DNA from: Chlamydiia bacterium
GTDB taxonomy: Bacteria > Chlamydiota > Chlamydiia > Chlamydiales > FEN-1388
Assembly: GCA_903848235.1 (NCBI GenBank)
Contig: CAINFV010000102.1
Coordinates: 1-34,495 of the forward strand
Reading direction: 5' to 3'
DNA: 34,495 bases
Below are positions 15,978 through 24,207 of this stretch, in pieces. The stretch's first letter is position 1; every line of letters begins with the position of its first letter. The notes beneath the pieces are model-generated. The model ran no database searches and was not told where the DNA came from. It saw only the letters and a program-made list of their open reading frames with translations. Made by a program: the position numbers and the translations under genes.

Positions 15978-16721
15978 ATGATAAGCGTCACTATCCTGAC
16001 TAAAAATAGTGAAAGGTATCTTTCTCAGGTGTTGCGTGCCCTGCATCCTTTTCCTGAAGTAGTAATCGTTGATACAGGGTCTACCGATCACACCCTCGAG
16101 ATTGCGAGGACATTTCCTAACGTCACAATCCATCAGCGATCGTTTGAAGGGTTTGGCCCGACACATAATGTTGCCTCAGCGCTTGCAACATATGACTGGA
16201 TTCTTTCGATTGATAGCGATGAAGTGATGACCGATTCTCTTCAGCAGGAGATTCTGGCGCTTCCCCTAGACCCCCACTGCGCGTACTCTCTGTGGCGAAA
16301 AAACTATTACCGTGGGCGGCATATCAGAGGCTGCGGGTGGTATCCAGATCGCGTCGTGCGCCTGTACCACCGTTCTGCTACCCGCTTTTGTAATGCCATG
16401 GTGCATGAGTCCGTCATCACGACAGGGCTGAAAGTCACCCCTCTCTCTTTCCCTGTGATTCACTATCCCTACCACTCGGTATCGTCGTTTTTGCGAAAGA
16501 TGGATACCTATACCGATCTGTATGCCGACCAAAAAGCTGGGAAGAAGGTGTCGCTGTTCACTGCTGTGGGCCATGCAAGCTACGCCTTTTTGAAGTCATA
16601 TCTTCTACAACGAGGGTTTCTCCTTGGTGCTGAAGGCTTTGAGATCGCTTGGTTCAATATGAACTGCGCATTTTACAAGTATGCTAAGCTCGCAGAGCGT
16701 TGCAGGGCAGAAAAGTCGTAA
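15978..16721 (+). CDS. Family 2 glycosyltransferase (WaaE/KdtX-like)
   Basis: This 247-residue cytoplasmic enzyme has a GT-A fold. The N-terminal strand ISVTILTKN, the nucleotide-sugar region VVIVDTGSTDHTLEIA, and the metal-binding DSD at residues 79-81 (WILSIDSDEV) are clear. RGCGWYPDRVVRLY and the late FxR-type helix resemble the short LPS-core glycosyltransferases of the WaaE group. The substrate is unknown; lipooligosaccharide assembly is likely. It has no signal peptide, unlike the glycosyltransferases at 32024-34399. The ATG has GGAG five bases upstream. Its 3' end overlaps the convergent mutY by 38 bp. Confidence 0.88.
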   Translation: MISVTILTKNSERYLSQVLRALHPFPEVVIVDTGSTDHTLEIARTFPNVTIHQRSFEGFGPTHNVASALATYDWILSIDSDEVMTDSLQQEILALPLDPHCAYSLWRKNYYRGRHIRGCGWYPDRVVRLYHRSATRFCNAMVHESVITTGLKVTPLSFPVIHYPYHSVSSFLRKMDTYTDLYADQKAGKKVSLFTAVGHASYAFLKSYLLQRGFLLGAEGFEIAWFNMNCAFYKYAKLAERCRAEKS

Positions 16722-17748
16722 GCCATGCTTCTAGGACCCGCTTATGGCCTGAAGAAAACGGTAAATCTCTCAACATCTCTATAGGTATCCACTTGCCATC
16801 GGGCCAAGCAAAGGGCTCTTCAACCCCGATGATTGTTGGGTATAAGGTGGCATGAAAGCGTGTGAAAGAATGAGAGGTTTCACAGAGAGAGGCGATGAAC
16901 GATAGCTGTGAAGGGATACGGGGTTGAAGAGCATTAATAAGAGTAGAAGCGGCGCTTCCCTGAGGAGTGGTGTCAAAGTAAGGAAATTCATACAGCCCAG
17001 ACATCACCTGCTTGCCTGATCGTCGTGTGACGAGAGCGGTGCCTTGTGAGAGAAAAATCGCAACATCGCGCCACAGAGAGGTCTTCGGAATAACGTTCTT
17101 TGCATAACGGATTTCTTGTGTCTTCGAAGCGAGAGCACGGCACTGATCGGCCAGGGGGCATGAAGAACACAAGGGTGTTGTCTTGCAGACAAGAGCGCCA
17201 AGTTCTATCAGAGCTTCCATCGTAGTCCAGGGCTGCTCTTGAGGGAGCAGCTGTTCTACGATGCTGGCAGCTGCCTCACGTGTCATAGGATGTATGAGAC
17301 GAGTGATGACACGGCTGACATTAGCATCGACAGCAGCAGCACGTTCGTGGAAGGCAAACGCACGAATGGCGCCTGCAGTATAGGGGCCAATTCCCGGTAG
17401 TGCAATGAGTGCTTTTTGATCGTTGGGGATCCGCCCTTCGTGGTGTGCAACGATGATCTGGGCTATTCTATGAAGTGCGCGCGCTCTGCTGTAATATCCA
17501 AGGCCTTCCCATGCCTTGATAACAGTGTCTTCTGATGCCGCTGCAAGGCAGTGGGGGTTTGGGAATAGATCCATCCATCGGCAAAAAAAGGGAATGACAC
17601 GTGCGGCTTGTGTTTGCTGGAGCATGATCTCGGAGACTAACACGCGGTAGGCAGTAGGCTCTTCTCGCCAGGGGAGGGGGCGACGCGTTGCTGCAAACCA
17701 CGAGAAGAGTGCCGAGAGCGACACTCCCCCGTCTAAAGACTGTTCCAT
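16684..17748 (-). CDS. mutY: A/G-specific adenine DNA glycosylase
   Basis: This 354-residue protein removes adenine mispaired with 8-oxoguanine. Visible are RPLPWREEPTAYRVLVSEIM with QQTQ (catalytic-Glu region), GLGYYSRARALH, helix-hairpin-helix LPGIGPYTAGAI, and catalytic Asp in AAVDANVSRV. The Fe-S loop reads C-KTTPL-C-SS-C-PLADQ-C; the first gap is five residues, one fewer than the usual six. The C-terminal third is the NUDIX-like 8-oxoG recognition domain. The ATG at 17748 has AAGGAAG upstream. The last 38 bp overlap the convergent glycosyltransferase gene. It lies downstream of the palindromic element at 17849. Confidence 0.95.
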   Translation of the reverse strand: MEQSLDGGVSLSALFSWFAATRRPLPWREEPTAYRVLVSEIMLQQTQAARVIPFFCRWMDLFPNPHCLAAASEDTVIKAWEGLGYYSRARALHRIAQIIVAHHEGRIPNDQKALIALPGIGPYTAGAIRAFAFHERAAAVDANVSRVITRLIHPMTREAAASIVEQLLPQEQPWTTMEALIELGALVCKTTPLCSSCPLADQCRALASKTQEIRYAKNVIPKTSLWRDVAIFLSQGTALVTRRSGKQVMSGLYEFPYFDTTPQGSAASTLINALQPRIPSQLSFIASLCETSHSFTRFHATLYPTIIGVEEPFAWPDGKWIPIEMLRDLPFSSGHKRVLEAWLTTFLPCNALRA

Positions 17749-17848
17749 AGGTTCTTCCTTTTCCGGTTGGAAACAAGAAGTCTATGGAACAAGCGCTATT
17801 GTTGGTAACTACGGTAATGGCACTTTCTTACTTTTTCTCAGCTCTCTT

Positions 17849-18009
17849 AGGGACTGTCCAAAAATAAGTTGGACAACTACGCTGGCTGCAACCATTGATC
17901 TGTTGACGATCGTTCCTCGCCCATAGCACGCTATGAGCGTCGTCTCGATAGTCAACATCTCAACGGTCTCGCTCAGCCTACTTGTCCAACTTATTCTTGG
18001 ATAGTCCCT
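17849..18009. repeat. 161-bp imperfect palindromic element (MITE-like), element A
   Basis: The outer 28 bp (17849-17876, starting AGGGACTGTCC) recur inverted at 17982-18009 with only two mismatches. The inner arms continue the symmetry (TTGACGATCG against CGATAGTCAA) down to a central CATAGC-AC-GCTATG. The whole element can fold into one long hairpin. It has no coding capacity of its own; an open frame through it (17809-18048, minus) is a by-product. Near-perfect ends with diverged arms are typical of miniature inverted-repeat elements. It covers the last codons of the gene at 17978. No convincing target-site duplication was seen. Confidence 0.8.
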
Positions 18010-18415
18010 TGCCACCCGTCGGCTCTTCATGGACAACTTTTTTCCCAAAAAATGGACGGGTAAACGTTCCTAACATCATGCCAAGGCATAGTCCCGGAGC
18101 GGTGATGACAAGGGCCGCGAGTGCGGCAATGATAATAAAACCGCGGAAGATGCCCTCAGTAATCAGAAACTCTCGAAACTGAGAGGAGAGGATGAACGCA
18201 TGTTTTGAAAAGTACAGCCCCATGATGAAGCCAACGATGATGCCCCCAATGAAGGGCTCAAAAAAACAATACAGCAAGCTAGCTGCCAAGGCGAGATAGG
18301 CAATTGTATCACCCATGTTCGTCTTAAAGACATCGACGATTCCTCCGAGCATGGTAGGTTTAACAGGAGTCTCGTCTGTTACATTGGGCTTGTTTTCTTC
18401 CGGCGGAGTTCCCAT
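17978..18415 (-). CDS. Small membrane protein of unknown function, 3' end inside a palindrome
   Basis: This 145-residue protein has a polar N-terminus (TPPEENKPNVTDETPVKPT), then three or four membrane segments: about 35-60 (DTIAYLALAASLLYCFFEPF with IGGIIVGFIMGLYF), about 85-102 (GFIIIAALAALVITAPG) and about 103-115. The tail is charged. The ATG at 18415 has GAGGA five bases upstream; an in-frame TTG at 18451 is less likely. The last ten codons (GLSKNKLDK region) and the TAG lie inside palindromic element A, so the native C-terminus was probably replaced when the element inserted. A second palindrome lies just upstream. Function unknown. Confidence 0.7.
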   Translation of the reverse strand: MGTPPEENKPNVTDETPVKPTMLGGIVDVFKTNMGDTIAYLALAASLLYCFFEPFIGGIIVGFIMGLYFSKHAFILSSQFREFLITEGIFRGFIIIAALAALVITAPGLCLGMMLGTFTRPFFGKKVVHEEPTGGKGLSKNKLDK

Positions 18416-18457
18416 AGTGTTCCTCAATAAAGAGCTTGGGGCGTTTGACAAATGTTG

Positions 18458-18620
18458 CTCGTGCTATTTCCCGAAAGTTCGTTAACATCTGAATTTGTCC
18501 TTGCCTCTTACCTGCAAAGCTGCGATATACCAACATCCGTTGTTGGCGCTGTCGCCTGCTTGTCAATACACTGGTTTGGACGACCTCATGTGTTGATGAA
18601 CGTTCGGGAAATGGCACGAG
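18458..18620. repeat. 163-bp imperfect palindromic element, element B
   Basis: The 43 bp at 18458-18500 (starting CTCGTGCTATTTCCCGAA) recur inverted at 18578-18620 with about 9 mismatches. Weaker symmetry continues inward to a central hairpin tip CCAACA-TCCGT-TGTTGG (18530-18546). Its length is almost the same as element A, but I see no sequence relation. It fills most of the gap between the divergent genes at 18415 and 18692, so it probably overlaps their promoters. Open frames across it on both strands encode look-alike peptides only because of the symmetry. Confidence 0.72.
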
Positions 18621-18691
18621 GTCTTAAAATACAACGTCCGTGTGTACATACGCCTGAAGCTATGAATTTGTCAATTCTCTCTTTTTAGCAT

Positions 18692-20062
18692 ATGACGAAT
18701 ACTATCACTCCAAAGCATTTGTGGTTTATATCCGGGGCCTTCTGGATGGCAGCCATTGCCATGGCCGTCTTCTGTGGATTCTTTTTTTCGAGCCATGAAC
18801 GGCCCGTGATAGAAGATTCACCAGCGCTCCATGTATCTACGTTTCCGCCAATTCCCCGCGGATTTCTTCAGCCGCTGTCTCTTGAAGAAGCCCTGAACTC
18901 CCCGCCGTTTAGGTTGGCTGCAATTGAGCGTCCGATACGGCTGCCTGATTTGAGATCTCTTATCATGTTCTACGGATCGAACGATCGTCCTGATCGCTCG
19001 TCACATAACCGACGTCTGCAATTTGGTATGAGGGGAAACCCTACCGTGAGTACCACCCTCATTGGAGAGAAAGTCTATTTCAAATACGACACACGATCTA
19101 ATAAATGGTCGCTATCTGACGCTCCAACACCGTTAACGGCCGTCTTTTCTTCGCCGGATCCTGCTGTGCAAGTGAAAGTTGAGTTTCAAGATGACAAAGG
19201 CGTTGTCATCAACGTGCCTTCCGAGTTTCATTCTTTTCCATTGGCACCATCGCCAGCGCCAGCAGCTGCTGCGCAAGCTCATCAGTGGCTTTGTGGCTCT
19301 CTGCCTGTTGATAACACCTTGTTGGACCGCCAGGGAGCCGTCTGGTGGGGTCAAGATGAAGTGGTCTTAGCGTTTGGCGGCAAGGAAATGGGTTATGAAG
19401 CATCCCGTCAGCGTGTGCAGGTTGGCGCTGGAGAAAACGCTTATGTGCTTTGGGTGAAAGAAGATGATTGTTTTGTCTACGACGATGATAGGTGGAATCC
19501 CGTGGAGCTTGGAGGGAAGACAGTTGGTAAGCCGCTGTTGCAGGCACAGAGTATCGATGCTCATGCGATACACTTTCAGCTATGGAATCCTGATGGGACG
19601 GTCCGTCATTCGCTAGACCTTCTGTATCGAGAGGCGAAATGCGACATCAAAGTCCCTGAGATTAAGATGATTGGCGCTCGATCTAAAAAGCAGTGGATTG
19701 CAGAGATTCAGGGAAAACGGTTAACACTAACGCCAGATGATTGGGTGCTTCTCAAATCAGACGGTTTTGTTCAGCTTGATGATTCGCAGCTCTTAGATGA
19801 TTATCTGCAAGGACGTCTGACGGGAAATCTCCTTGCTTTCTCAGGGATTGAAAAGGTGGACGGTGAGTTGTGCTTGATGGGAACCTTTTACGATAGTACA
19901 AGGACTCTACAGGCTCCATTTGCTATCTCCTTGTACAGGTCATGGAGCAAACACGAACCATCTGTGGAAAGCATCTCTTCAGACGATGATGATGAGGATC
20001 TGTTTGAAGACGAAGATGAAGATGATGAAGATATCGATGATGATGAGATTGAAAAAGTGTAA
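18692..20062 (+). CDS. Acidic-tailed membrane-anchored protein of the type II secretion operon
   Basis: This 456-residue protein has one N-terminal membrane anchor (about 10-33, LWFISGAFWMAAIAMAVF then CGFFF) and a large exported part. That part shows no recognised domain, apart from strand-rich segments such as AVWWGQDEVVLAFGGKEMG. A very acidic tail (residues about 425-456, runs of D and E) ends the protein. Chlamydia has an uncharacterised gene in the same place directly before gspD, so this is likely its counterpart. One anchor plus a periplasmic domain next to the secretin would suit a GspC-like role, but no motif supports that. The ATG lacks a ribosome-binding site. The stop is 7 bases before gspD. 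Confidence 0.8.
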   Translation: MTNTITPKHLWFISGAFWMAAIAMAVFCGFFFSSHERPVIEDSPALHVSTFPPIPRGFLQPLSLEEALNSPPFRLAAIERPIRLPDLRSLIMFYGSNDRPDRSSHNRRLQFGMRGNPTVSTTLIGEKVYFKYDTRSNKWSLSDAPTPLTAVFSSPDPAVQVKVEFQDDKGVVINVPSEFHSFPLAPSPAPAAAAQAHQWLCGSLPVDNTLLDRQGAVWWGQDEVVLAFGGKEMGYEASRQRVQVGAGENAYVLWVKEDDCFVYDDDRWNPVELGGKTVGKPLLQAQSIDAHAIHFQLWNPDGTVRHSLDLLYREAKCDIKVPEIKMIGARSKKQWIAEIQGKRLTLTPDDWVLLKSDGFVQLDDSQLLDDYLQGRLTGNLLAFSGIEKVDGELCLMGTFYDSTRTLQAPFAISLYRSWSKHEPSVESISSDDDDEDLFEDEDEDDEDIDDDEIEKV

Positions 20063-20069
20063 AAAAATT

Positions 20070-22535
20070 ATGAAGTATCATTCTGTTTCTTTTCTACTCG
20101 TAATGACAGCCTTAGGGATAGGCTGGCCATTATTGCCGCAGCTGACGGCTGTCACATTCGCCCAAAAGCGAGAACAATTCGCTAAGACGGGAGGGTCGAC
20201 AGCAGGAAAGCATGAGTTAAAGACTATTCATGACTCTCTGTTGCAGAAAAGGGCAGAATTGAAAGCGACCTATGCAGAGATGCAAGACGTAATCTTTGCC
20301 GACGGGTCGTTAGACGTTGTCCTTGGGAAAGAACAGCTGGAAGTGGCCGAAGAGTATCATAAGAAAATATCTTCCCTTCAAAAAGAACTTCGTGCTCTTG
20401 AGCAAGAGTGGAAGGATGTGGCAATTGAAGAGTCCGATGATGAGATCGAAGGGCTGTGGCATCAGCCAGATTCAACGATCGGGCAGTTGGTCATCGACTA
20501 CAGTAGCGGAGACGCGGTCTTTGTAATGCCGCCAGACATCGCTGGATTTAAAATTCACCTTAGCTCGCGATTATCGGTTCCAAGAGCCTCTTGGAATGAG
20601 ATGCTGGATGTGATTTTAGCGAATTTTGGCATCGGCATTAAATCTCTGACCCCTTTTGTCAAGCAGCTCTACTTTTTGAGGCTCAACCAATCTGGTCTGC
20701 GCTGTATTACCGACGACAGAAAGATGCTCGACGCGCTCCCTCTAGAAGACAGAATTGCCTTTGTATGTTCTCCTCCTTCTGGGGAACTTCGTCGGATTCT
20801 GCAGTTCTTAGAGAAGTTTGCCCCTCAAGAGCAGCTGTCAGTACAGATGGTAGGCGGCCATCTGGCTCTTATAGGGCAGGTTCGAGAAGTCAAAGACCTG
20901 ATGAAAGTGTACGACTTTATCGCATCGCCAAAAAGAGCTCAGGAATATCGTATTATCACCCTCAAACGCGCCGACAGCGAAGAAGTGGCAAAAATTCTCA
21001 CCTGTATTTTTGAAGGAGAGATGACCCGTGCTGGGGATGGAGGGGCTGGCAATACACCGCCTCCTTCCATGCTGCTGCCGCAAGATGCTTCTTTTGGCTT
21101 TCGCGTCATACCCTTGAAGTACCCTGCCTCCTCATTATTTTTCATTGGGAAGCATGAGCAGATTGAAAAGGCTTGCAGTATCGTCCAGGACTTAGAGGTG
21201 AGTATCGGTGAAGTACAGGAGAAGACGATTCACTGGTATGCCTGCCGTCATTCAGAAGCAGAAGAGCTGGCAAAGGTCCTCAGCCAAGTATATTGCAAGA
21301 TGATGGGAGTGACGGCGCAAGCCCCTTTAAAAGGGATATCAAGCGGTCCTAAACCTGATGCTTTGAGTACGATGCAAGCAAAGATCCAGGCTCGAGAACA
21401 TGCCGAAGACAGTCTCATCGTTGACTCATCTCCTGTTGCTATGTCAACGGAAAAAAGCAGCGGCTCACAGGGAATCTCTGAGAATTTTATCGTTGACCCA
21501 AAGACAAATTCGATCATCATGGTAGTAGAGAATTATGTCTACCCGAATCTCAAAGAGCTTTTGCAGAAACTTGATGTTCCAAAGCGCATGGTACAGATTG
21601 ACGTGCTGCTGTTTGAAAAGAAGGTGTCTGATTCGAGCTCTATGGGGTTAAGCCGCCTGAAAATGGGCGATGCGGCTTCTGGTAGAAAGAGAGACGGACT
21701 CCTGTGGACGGATGTCTCCCATGAGACAGCGAAGAGAAAGCAGAAGCACCATAAGAAAGAGAACAAGGATCATAAAGAAAGTATTGGGGGGATTCTCGAG
21801 TTTTTCATTTCTAGAGGTAGAAGTGGAGTTTTTCCCGCCTATGACTTGGCATATCAGTTTCTCTTGACGCAAGAGGATATTCAGATTAATGCCAATCCAA
21901 CAGTGACAACAGTGAACCAGACTCCAGCCAAGATTGCCGTTGTTGATCAGATTTCCATTAACACCGGAGCTGTAGAGTTTGACAAGGACCATGTCAAGGA
22001 TTCGTATTCACGGGCAGAATACGGCATCACCATCCAAATCACACCTACTGTCCATTCGAAAATTGATGAAGAGAACAATGACGAACCGAAGTTTGTTACC
22101 TTGACGACGGATATCATCTTCGACTCTACGCGTCCCGATAAACATGAACGCCCTGATGTCACGCGACGCAATATCAAAAACGAGGTTCGCGTTCAAGATG
22201 GGGAGACGGTGATCTTAGGGGGGCTGCGCCGCAAGCTATCCAGCGGGCAGGAGCAGATGATTCCCTTTTTAGGTGAGCTGCCAGGGTTGGGCAAGCTGTT
22301 TAGCATGTCAAGCCTCTCTGATTCAAATACCGAGATGTTTATCTTCTTAACACCAAGGATCCTCCCCGATGACCATGAGCAGTGGAAGGAAGTTCGCCGG
22401 AAAGAACTTGCGCGTCGTCCTGGAGACACCCCGGAGTTTCTAGATGAAGTTCTTGAGGCACGTCGTGCGAAGAAGGAGATGCTGATGTCAAAAAGCATTC
22501 GCATGTTGATTGGAAAACCAGATATTTCTATGTAA
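20070..22535 (+). CDS. gspD: Type II secretion system secretin GspD
   Basis: This 821-residue outer-membrane channel protein has a signal peptide (MKYHSVSFLLVMTALGIGW to about residue 31), then a coiled-coil region (about 50-115). N-domains follow, including YRIITLKRADSEEVAKIL and YPNLKELLQKLDVPKRMVQI. The secretin domain is C-terminal: ANPTVTTVNQTPAKIAVVDQ, the conserved VQDGETVILGGLRR, IPFLGELPGLGKLF and FIFLTPRIL. A Lys/His-rich insert lies in the middle (KRKQKHHKKENKDHKES). I chose the ATG at 20070 as the start of the signal peptide. An in-frame ATG at 20043, overlapping the upstream gene, would add a basic n-region. The stop codon forms part of the gspE ribosome-binding site. Confidence 0.93.
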   Translation: MKYHSVSFLLVMTALGIGWPLLPQLTAVTFAQKREQFAKTGGSTAGKHELKTIHDSLLQKRAELKATYAEMQDVIFADGSLDVVLGKEQLEVAEEYHKKISSLQKELRALEQEWKDVAIEESDDEIEGLWHQPDSTIGQLVIDYSSGDAVFVMPPDIAGFKIHLSSRLSVPRASWNEMLDVILANFGIGIKSLTPFVKQLYFLRLNQSGLRCITDDRKMLDALPLEDRIAFVCSPPSGELRRILQFLEKFAPQEQLSVQMVGGHLALIGQVREVKDLMKVYDFIASPKRAQEYRIITLKRADSEEVAKILTCIFEGEMTRAGDGGAGNTPPPSMLLPQDASFGFRVIPLKYPASSLFFIGKHEQIEKACSIVQDLEVSIGEVQEKTIHWYACRHSEAEELAKVLSQVYCKMMGVTAQAPLKGISSGPKPDALSTMQAKIQAREHAEDSLIVDSSPVAMSTEKSSGSQGISENFIVDPKTNSIIMVVENYVYPNLKELLQKLDVPKRMVQIDVLLFEKKVSDSSSMGLSRLKMGDAASGRKRDGLLWTDVSHETAKRKQKHHKKENKDHKESIGGILEFFISRGRSGVFPAYDLAYQFLLTQEDIQINANPTVTTVNQTPAKIAVVDQISINTGAVEFDKDHVKDSYSRAEYGITIQITPTVHSKIDEENNDEPKFVTLTTDIIFDSTRPDKHERPDVTRRNIKNEVRVQDGETVILGGLRRKLSSGQEQMIPFLGELPGLGKLFSMSSLSDSNTEMFIFLTPRILPDDHEQWKEVRRKELARRPGDTPEFLDEVLEARRAKKEMLMSKSIRMLIGKPDISM

Positions 22536-22551
22536 GGAGTTTTTCAACGCC

Positions 22552-24207
22552 ATGCCTCTGACACCAGCTCTTGAAGATATTCGAAAAAGATATCAGCAAC
22601 TTGTGACATGGGCGAGCTCTCTTCCTCTTGTTGTGAAGGTATTCGGGCAGCATAAAGTACTAAGGACGCATGAATTCGCAGCGGCTCTGATACGTCCTAA
22701 GAACAAGGGAGAAGATGGAGAGGCTCTTGCAAAGCAGCTTGGCTTGCCAACAGCTGCAACGTTAGCAGAGCTTTCTATCGACCGCAGGTTAATGAAGGTC
22801 GTGTCCTATGCCTTTGTGAAGCGCGCTCTTATCCTTCCTGTCTCTGAAGATGAGACTACGCTGACGGTTGCTCTGTCTGACCCGCTTGCCACAGAAGCTC
22901 TCGATGAGCTGCGCTTTCAATTTCGCAAAATCATCCGCATGATCTGGGTTCCGAAGGAGGCTCTTCTCTCGGCAATCCATGAGTACTATCAGCAGGATGA
23001 GAATGCCGCCAGCATCTTGATAGAAGAGATGGGAGAGTCATCTCAAGATGGGAAGTTCGACGAGACGCTAGCCATCTATGACATCCTCGAAGACGACCTG
23101 CAGCAGCCGCCTGCTATCCGGCTTCTTAACCTGATTGTTGGCGAGGCCATTAAGCGGGGAGCTTCTGATATTCACTTTGATCCTGAGGAGAGAGGGCTCA
23201 TTATCCGCTATCGAATCGACGGGGTGTTGCATCAGCATTTAGTGCCTCCCCAGGATCTGCAGTCGCCTCTTATCACGCGGGTGAAGGTCATGGCAAAGAT
23301 GGATATTGCCGAGCGCCGCCTTCCCCAGGATGGGCGTGTGAAGATGCGTATGGGAGCGAAGGTAATCGACTTTCGGGTGAGTACGCTTCCTGTCTCCTGT
23401 GGAGAGCGTGTTGTGATGCGGCTTCTTGACAGAGGGAATATTGTCTTAGGGCTTGACTATCTTGGGATGCCAAAAACAGTTCTTGATAGCTTCCGCCGCT
23501 TAATTGACTGTTCGGAAGGAATGATCTTAGTAACGGGGCCTACAGGAAGCGGTAAGACAACGACGCTGTACAGCGCTCTGTCTGAGCTGAAGAGTCCAGA
23601 AGTCAACATCATGACTATCGAAGACCCTGTTGAGTACCGCCTGCCAGGCGTTGCTCAGTTGGGTGTGCACCCGAAAATCGGCTTAACCTTCTCCACTGGG
23701 CTTCGCCATATCCTCCGTCAGGACCCAGATATCATCATGATTGGTGAGATCCGTGATAAAGAGACGGCAGAAATTGCTATTCAATCTGCTCTGACAGGTC
23801 ACCTTGTTGTCAGCACCTTGCACACCAATGACGCCTGTTCTGCTGTCACACGGCTGGTTGATATGGGGATAGAGCCATATCTTATCTCATCGTGCTGCTT
23901 AGGGGCTTTAGCGCAGAGGCTTATTCGGAAAATATGCACGGCATGTGGAGGCAAAAAACTACCTTCTCCGTGTCCTATCTGTCTAGGATCAGGGTTTTAC
24001 GGCCGTCATGGCATGTATGAGATGATGTCGATGACAAGGGCTTTGCGCCAGCAGATTGCAAAAAGTCCAGAAGCCTCGCTTCTTCTCGATATTGCTAAGT
24101 CAGAAGGGCTGCAGACTTTAAGTGAACAGGGTAAGGAACTGGTGAAAGAAGGGATTACGACGGCAGAAGAGGTCTGGCGTGTGACAAGGGGCGGGGAGTC
24201 AGTGTAA
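22552..24207 (+). CDS. gspE: Type II secretion ATPase GspE
   Basis: This 551-residue cytoplasmic ATPase powers pseudopilus assembly. It has an N-terminal domain, then the AAA-type secretion core: DIHFDPEERGLIIRYRIDG, Walker A GPTGSGKTTT (Lys335), Asp box IMTIEDPVEYRLPG, Walker B RQDPDIIMIGEIRDKETAE, and the His box STLHTNDA. A compact zinc-type tetracysteine follows (CTAC-x9-CPIC), with a shorter spacer than in proteobacterial GspE. The ATG at 22552 is preceded by TAAGGAG formed from the gspD stop. An upstream TTG at 22510 would overlap gspD. The stop abuts the gspF ATG. Confidence 0.95.
   Translation: MPLTPALEDIRKRYQQLVTWASSLPLVVKVFGQHKVLRTHEFAAALIRPKNKGEDGEALAKQLGLPTAATLAELSIDRRLMKVVSYAFVKRALILPVSEDETTLTVALSDPLATEALDELRFQFRKIIRMIWVPKEALLSAIHEYYQQDENAASILIEEMGESSQDGKFDETLAIYDILEDDLQQPPAIRLLNLIVGEAIKRGASDIHFDPEERGLIIRYRIDGVLHQHLVPPQDLQSPLITRVKVMAKMDIAERRLPQDGRVKMRMGAKVIDFRVSTLPVSCGERVVMRLLDRGNIVLGLDYLGMPKTVLDSFRRLIDCSEGMILVTGPTGSGKTTTLYSALSELKSPEVNIMTIEDPVEYRLPGVAQLGVHPKIGLTFSTGLRHILRQDPDIIMIGEIRDKETAEIAIQSALTGHLVVSTLHTNDACSAVTRLVDMGIEPYLISSCCLGALAQRLIRKICTACGGKKLPSPCPICLGSGFYGRHGMYEMMSMTRALRQQIAKSPEASLLLDIAKSEGLQTLSEQGKELVKEGITTAEEVWRVTRGGESV

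Noticed and set aside
17809-18048. 79-codon minus-strand open frame through palindromic element A
   Set aside because: Its sequence follows from the inverted repeat and overlaps the membrane protein gene in another frame; there is no ribosome-binding site.
18452-18688. 78-codon plus-strand frame and its minus-strand look-alike (18360-18617)
   Set aside because: Both encode similar peptides (NVREMARG and NFREIARA) on opposite strands, which is explained by the symmetry of palindromic element B rather than by two genes.
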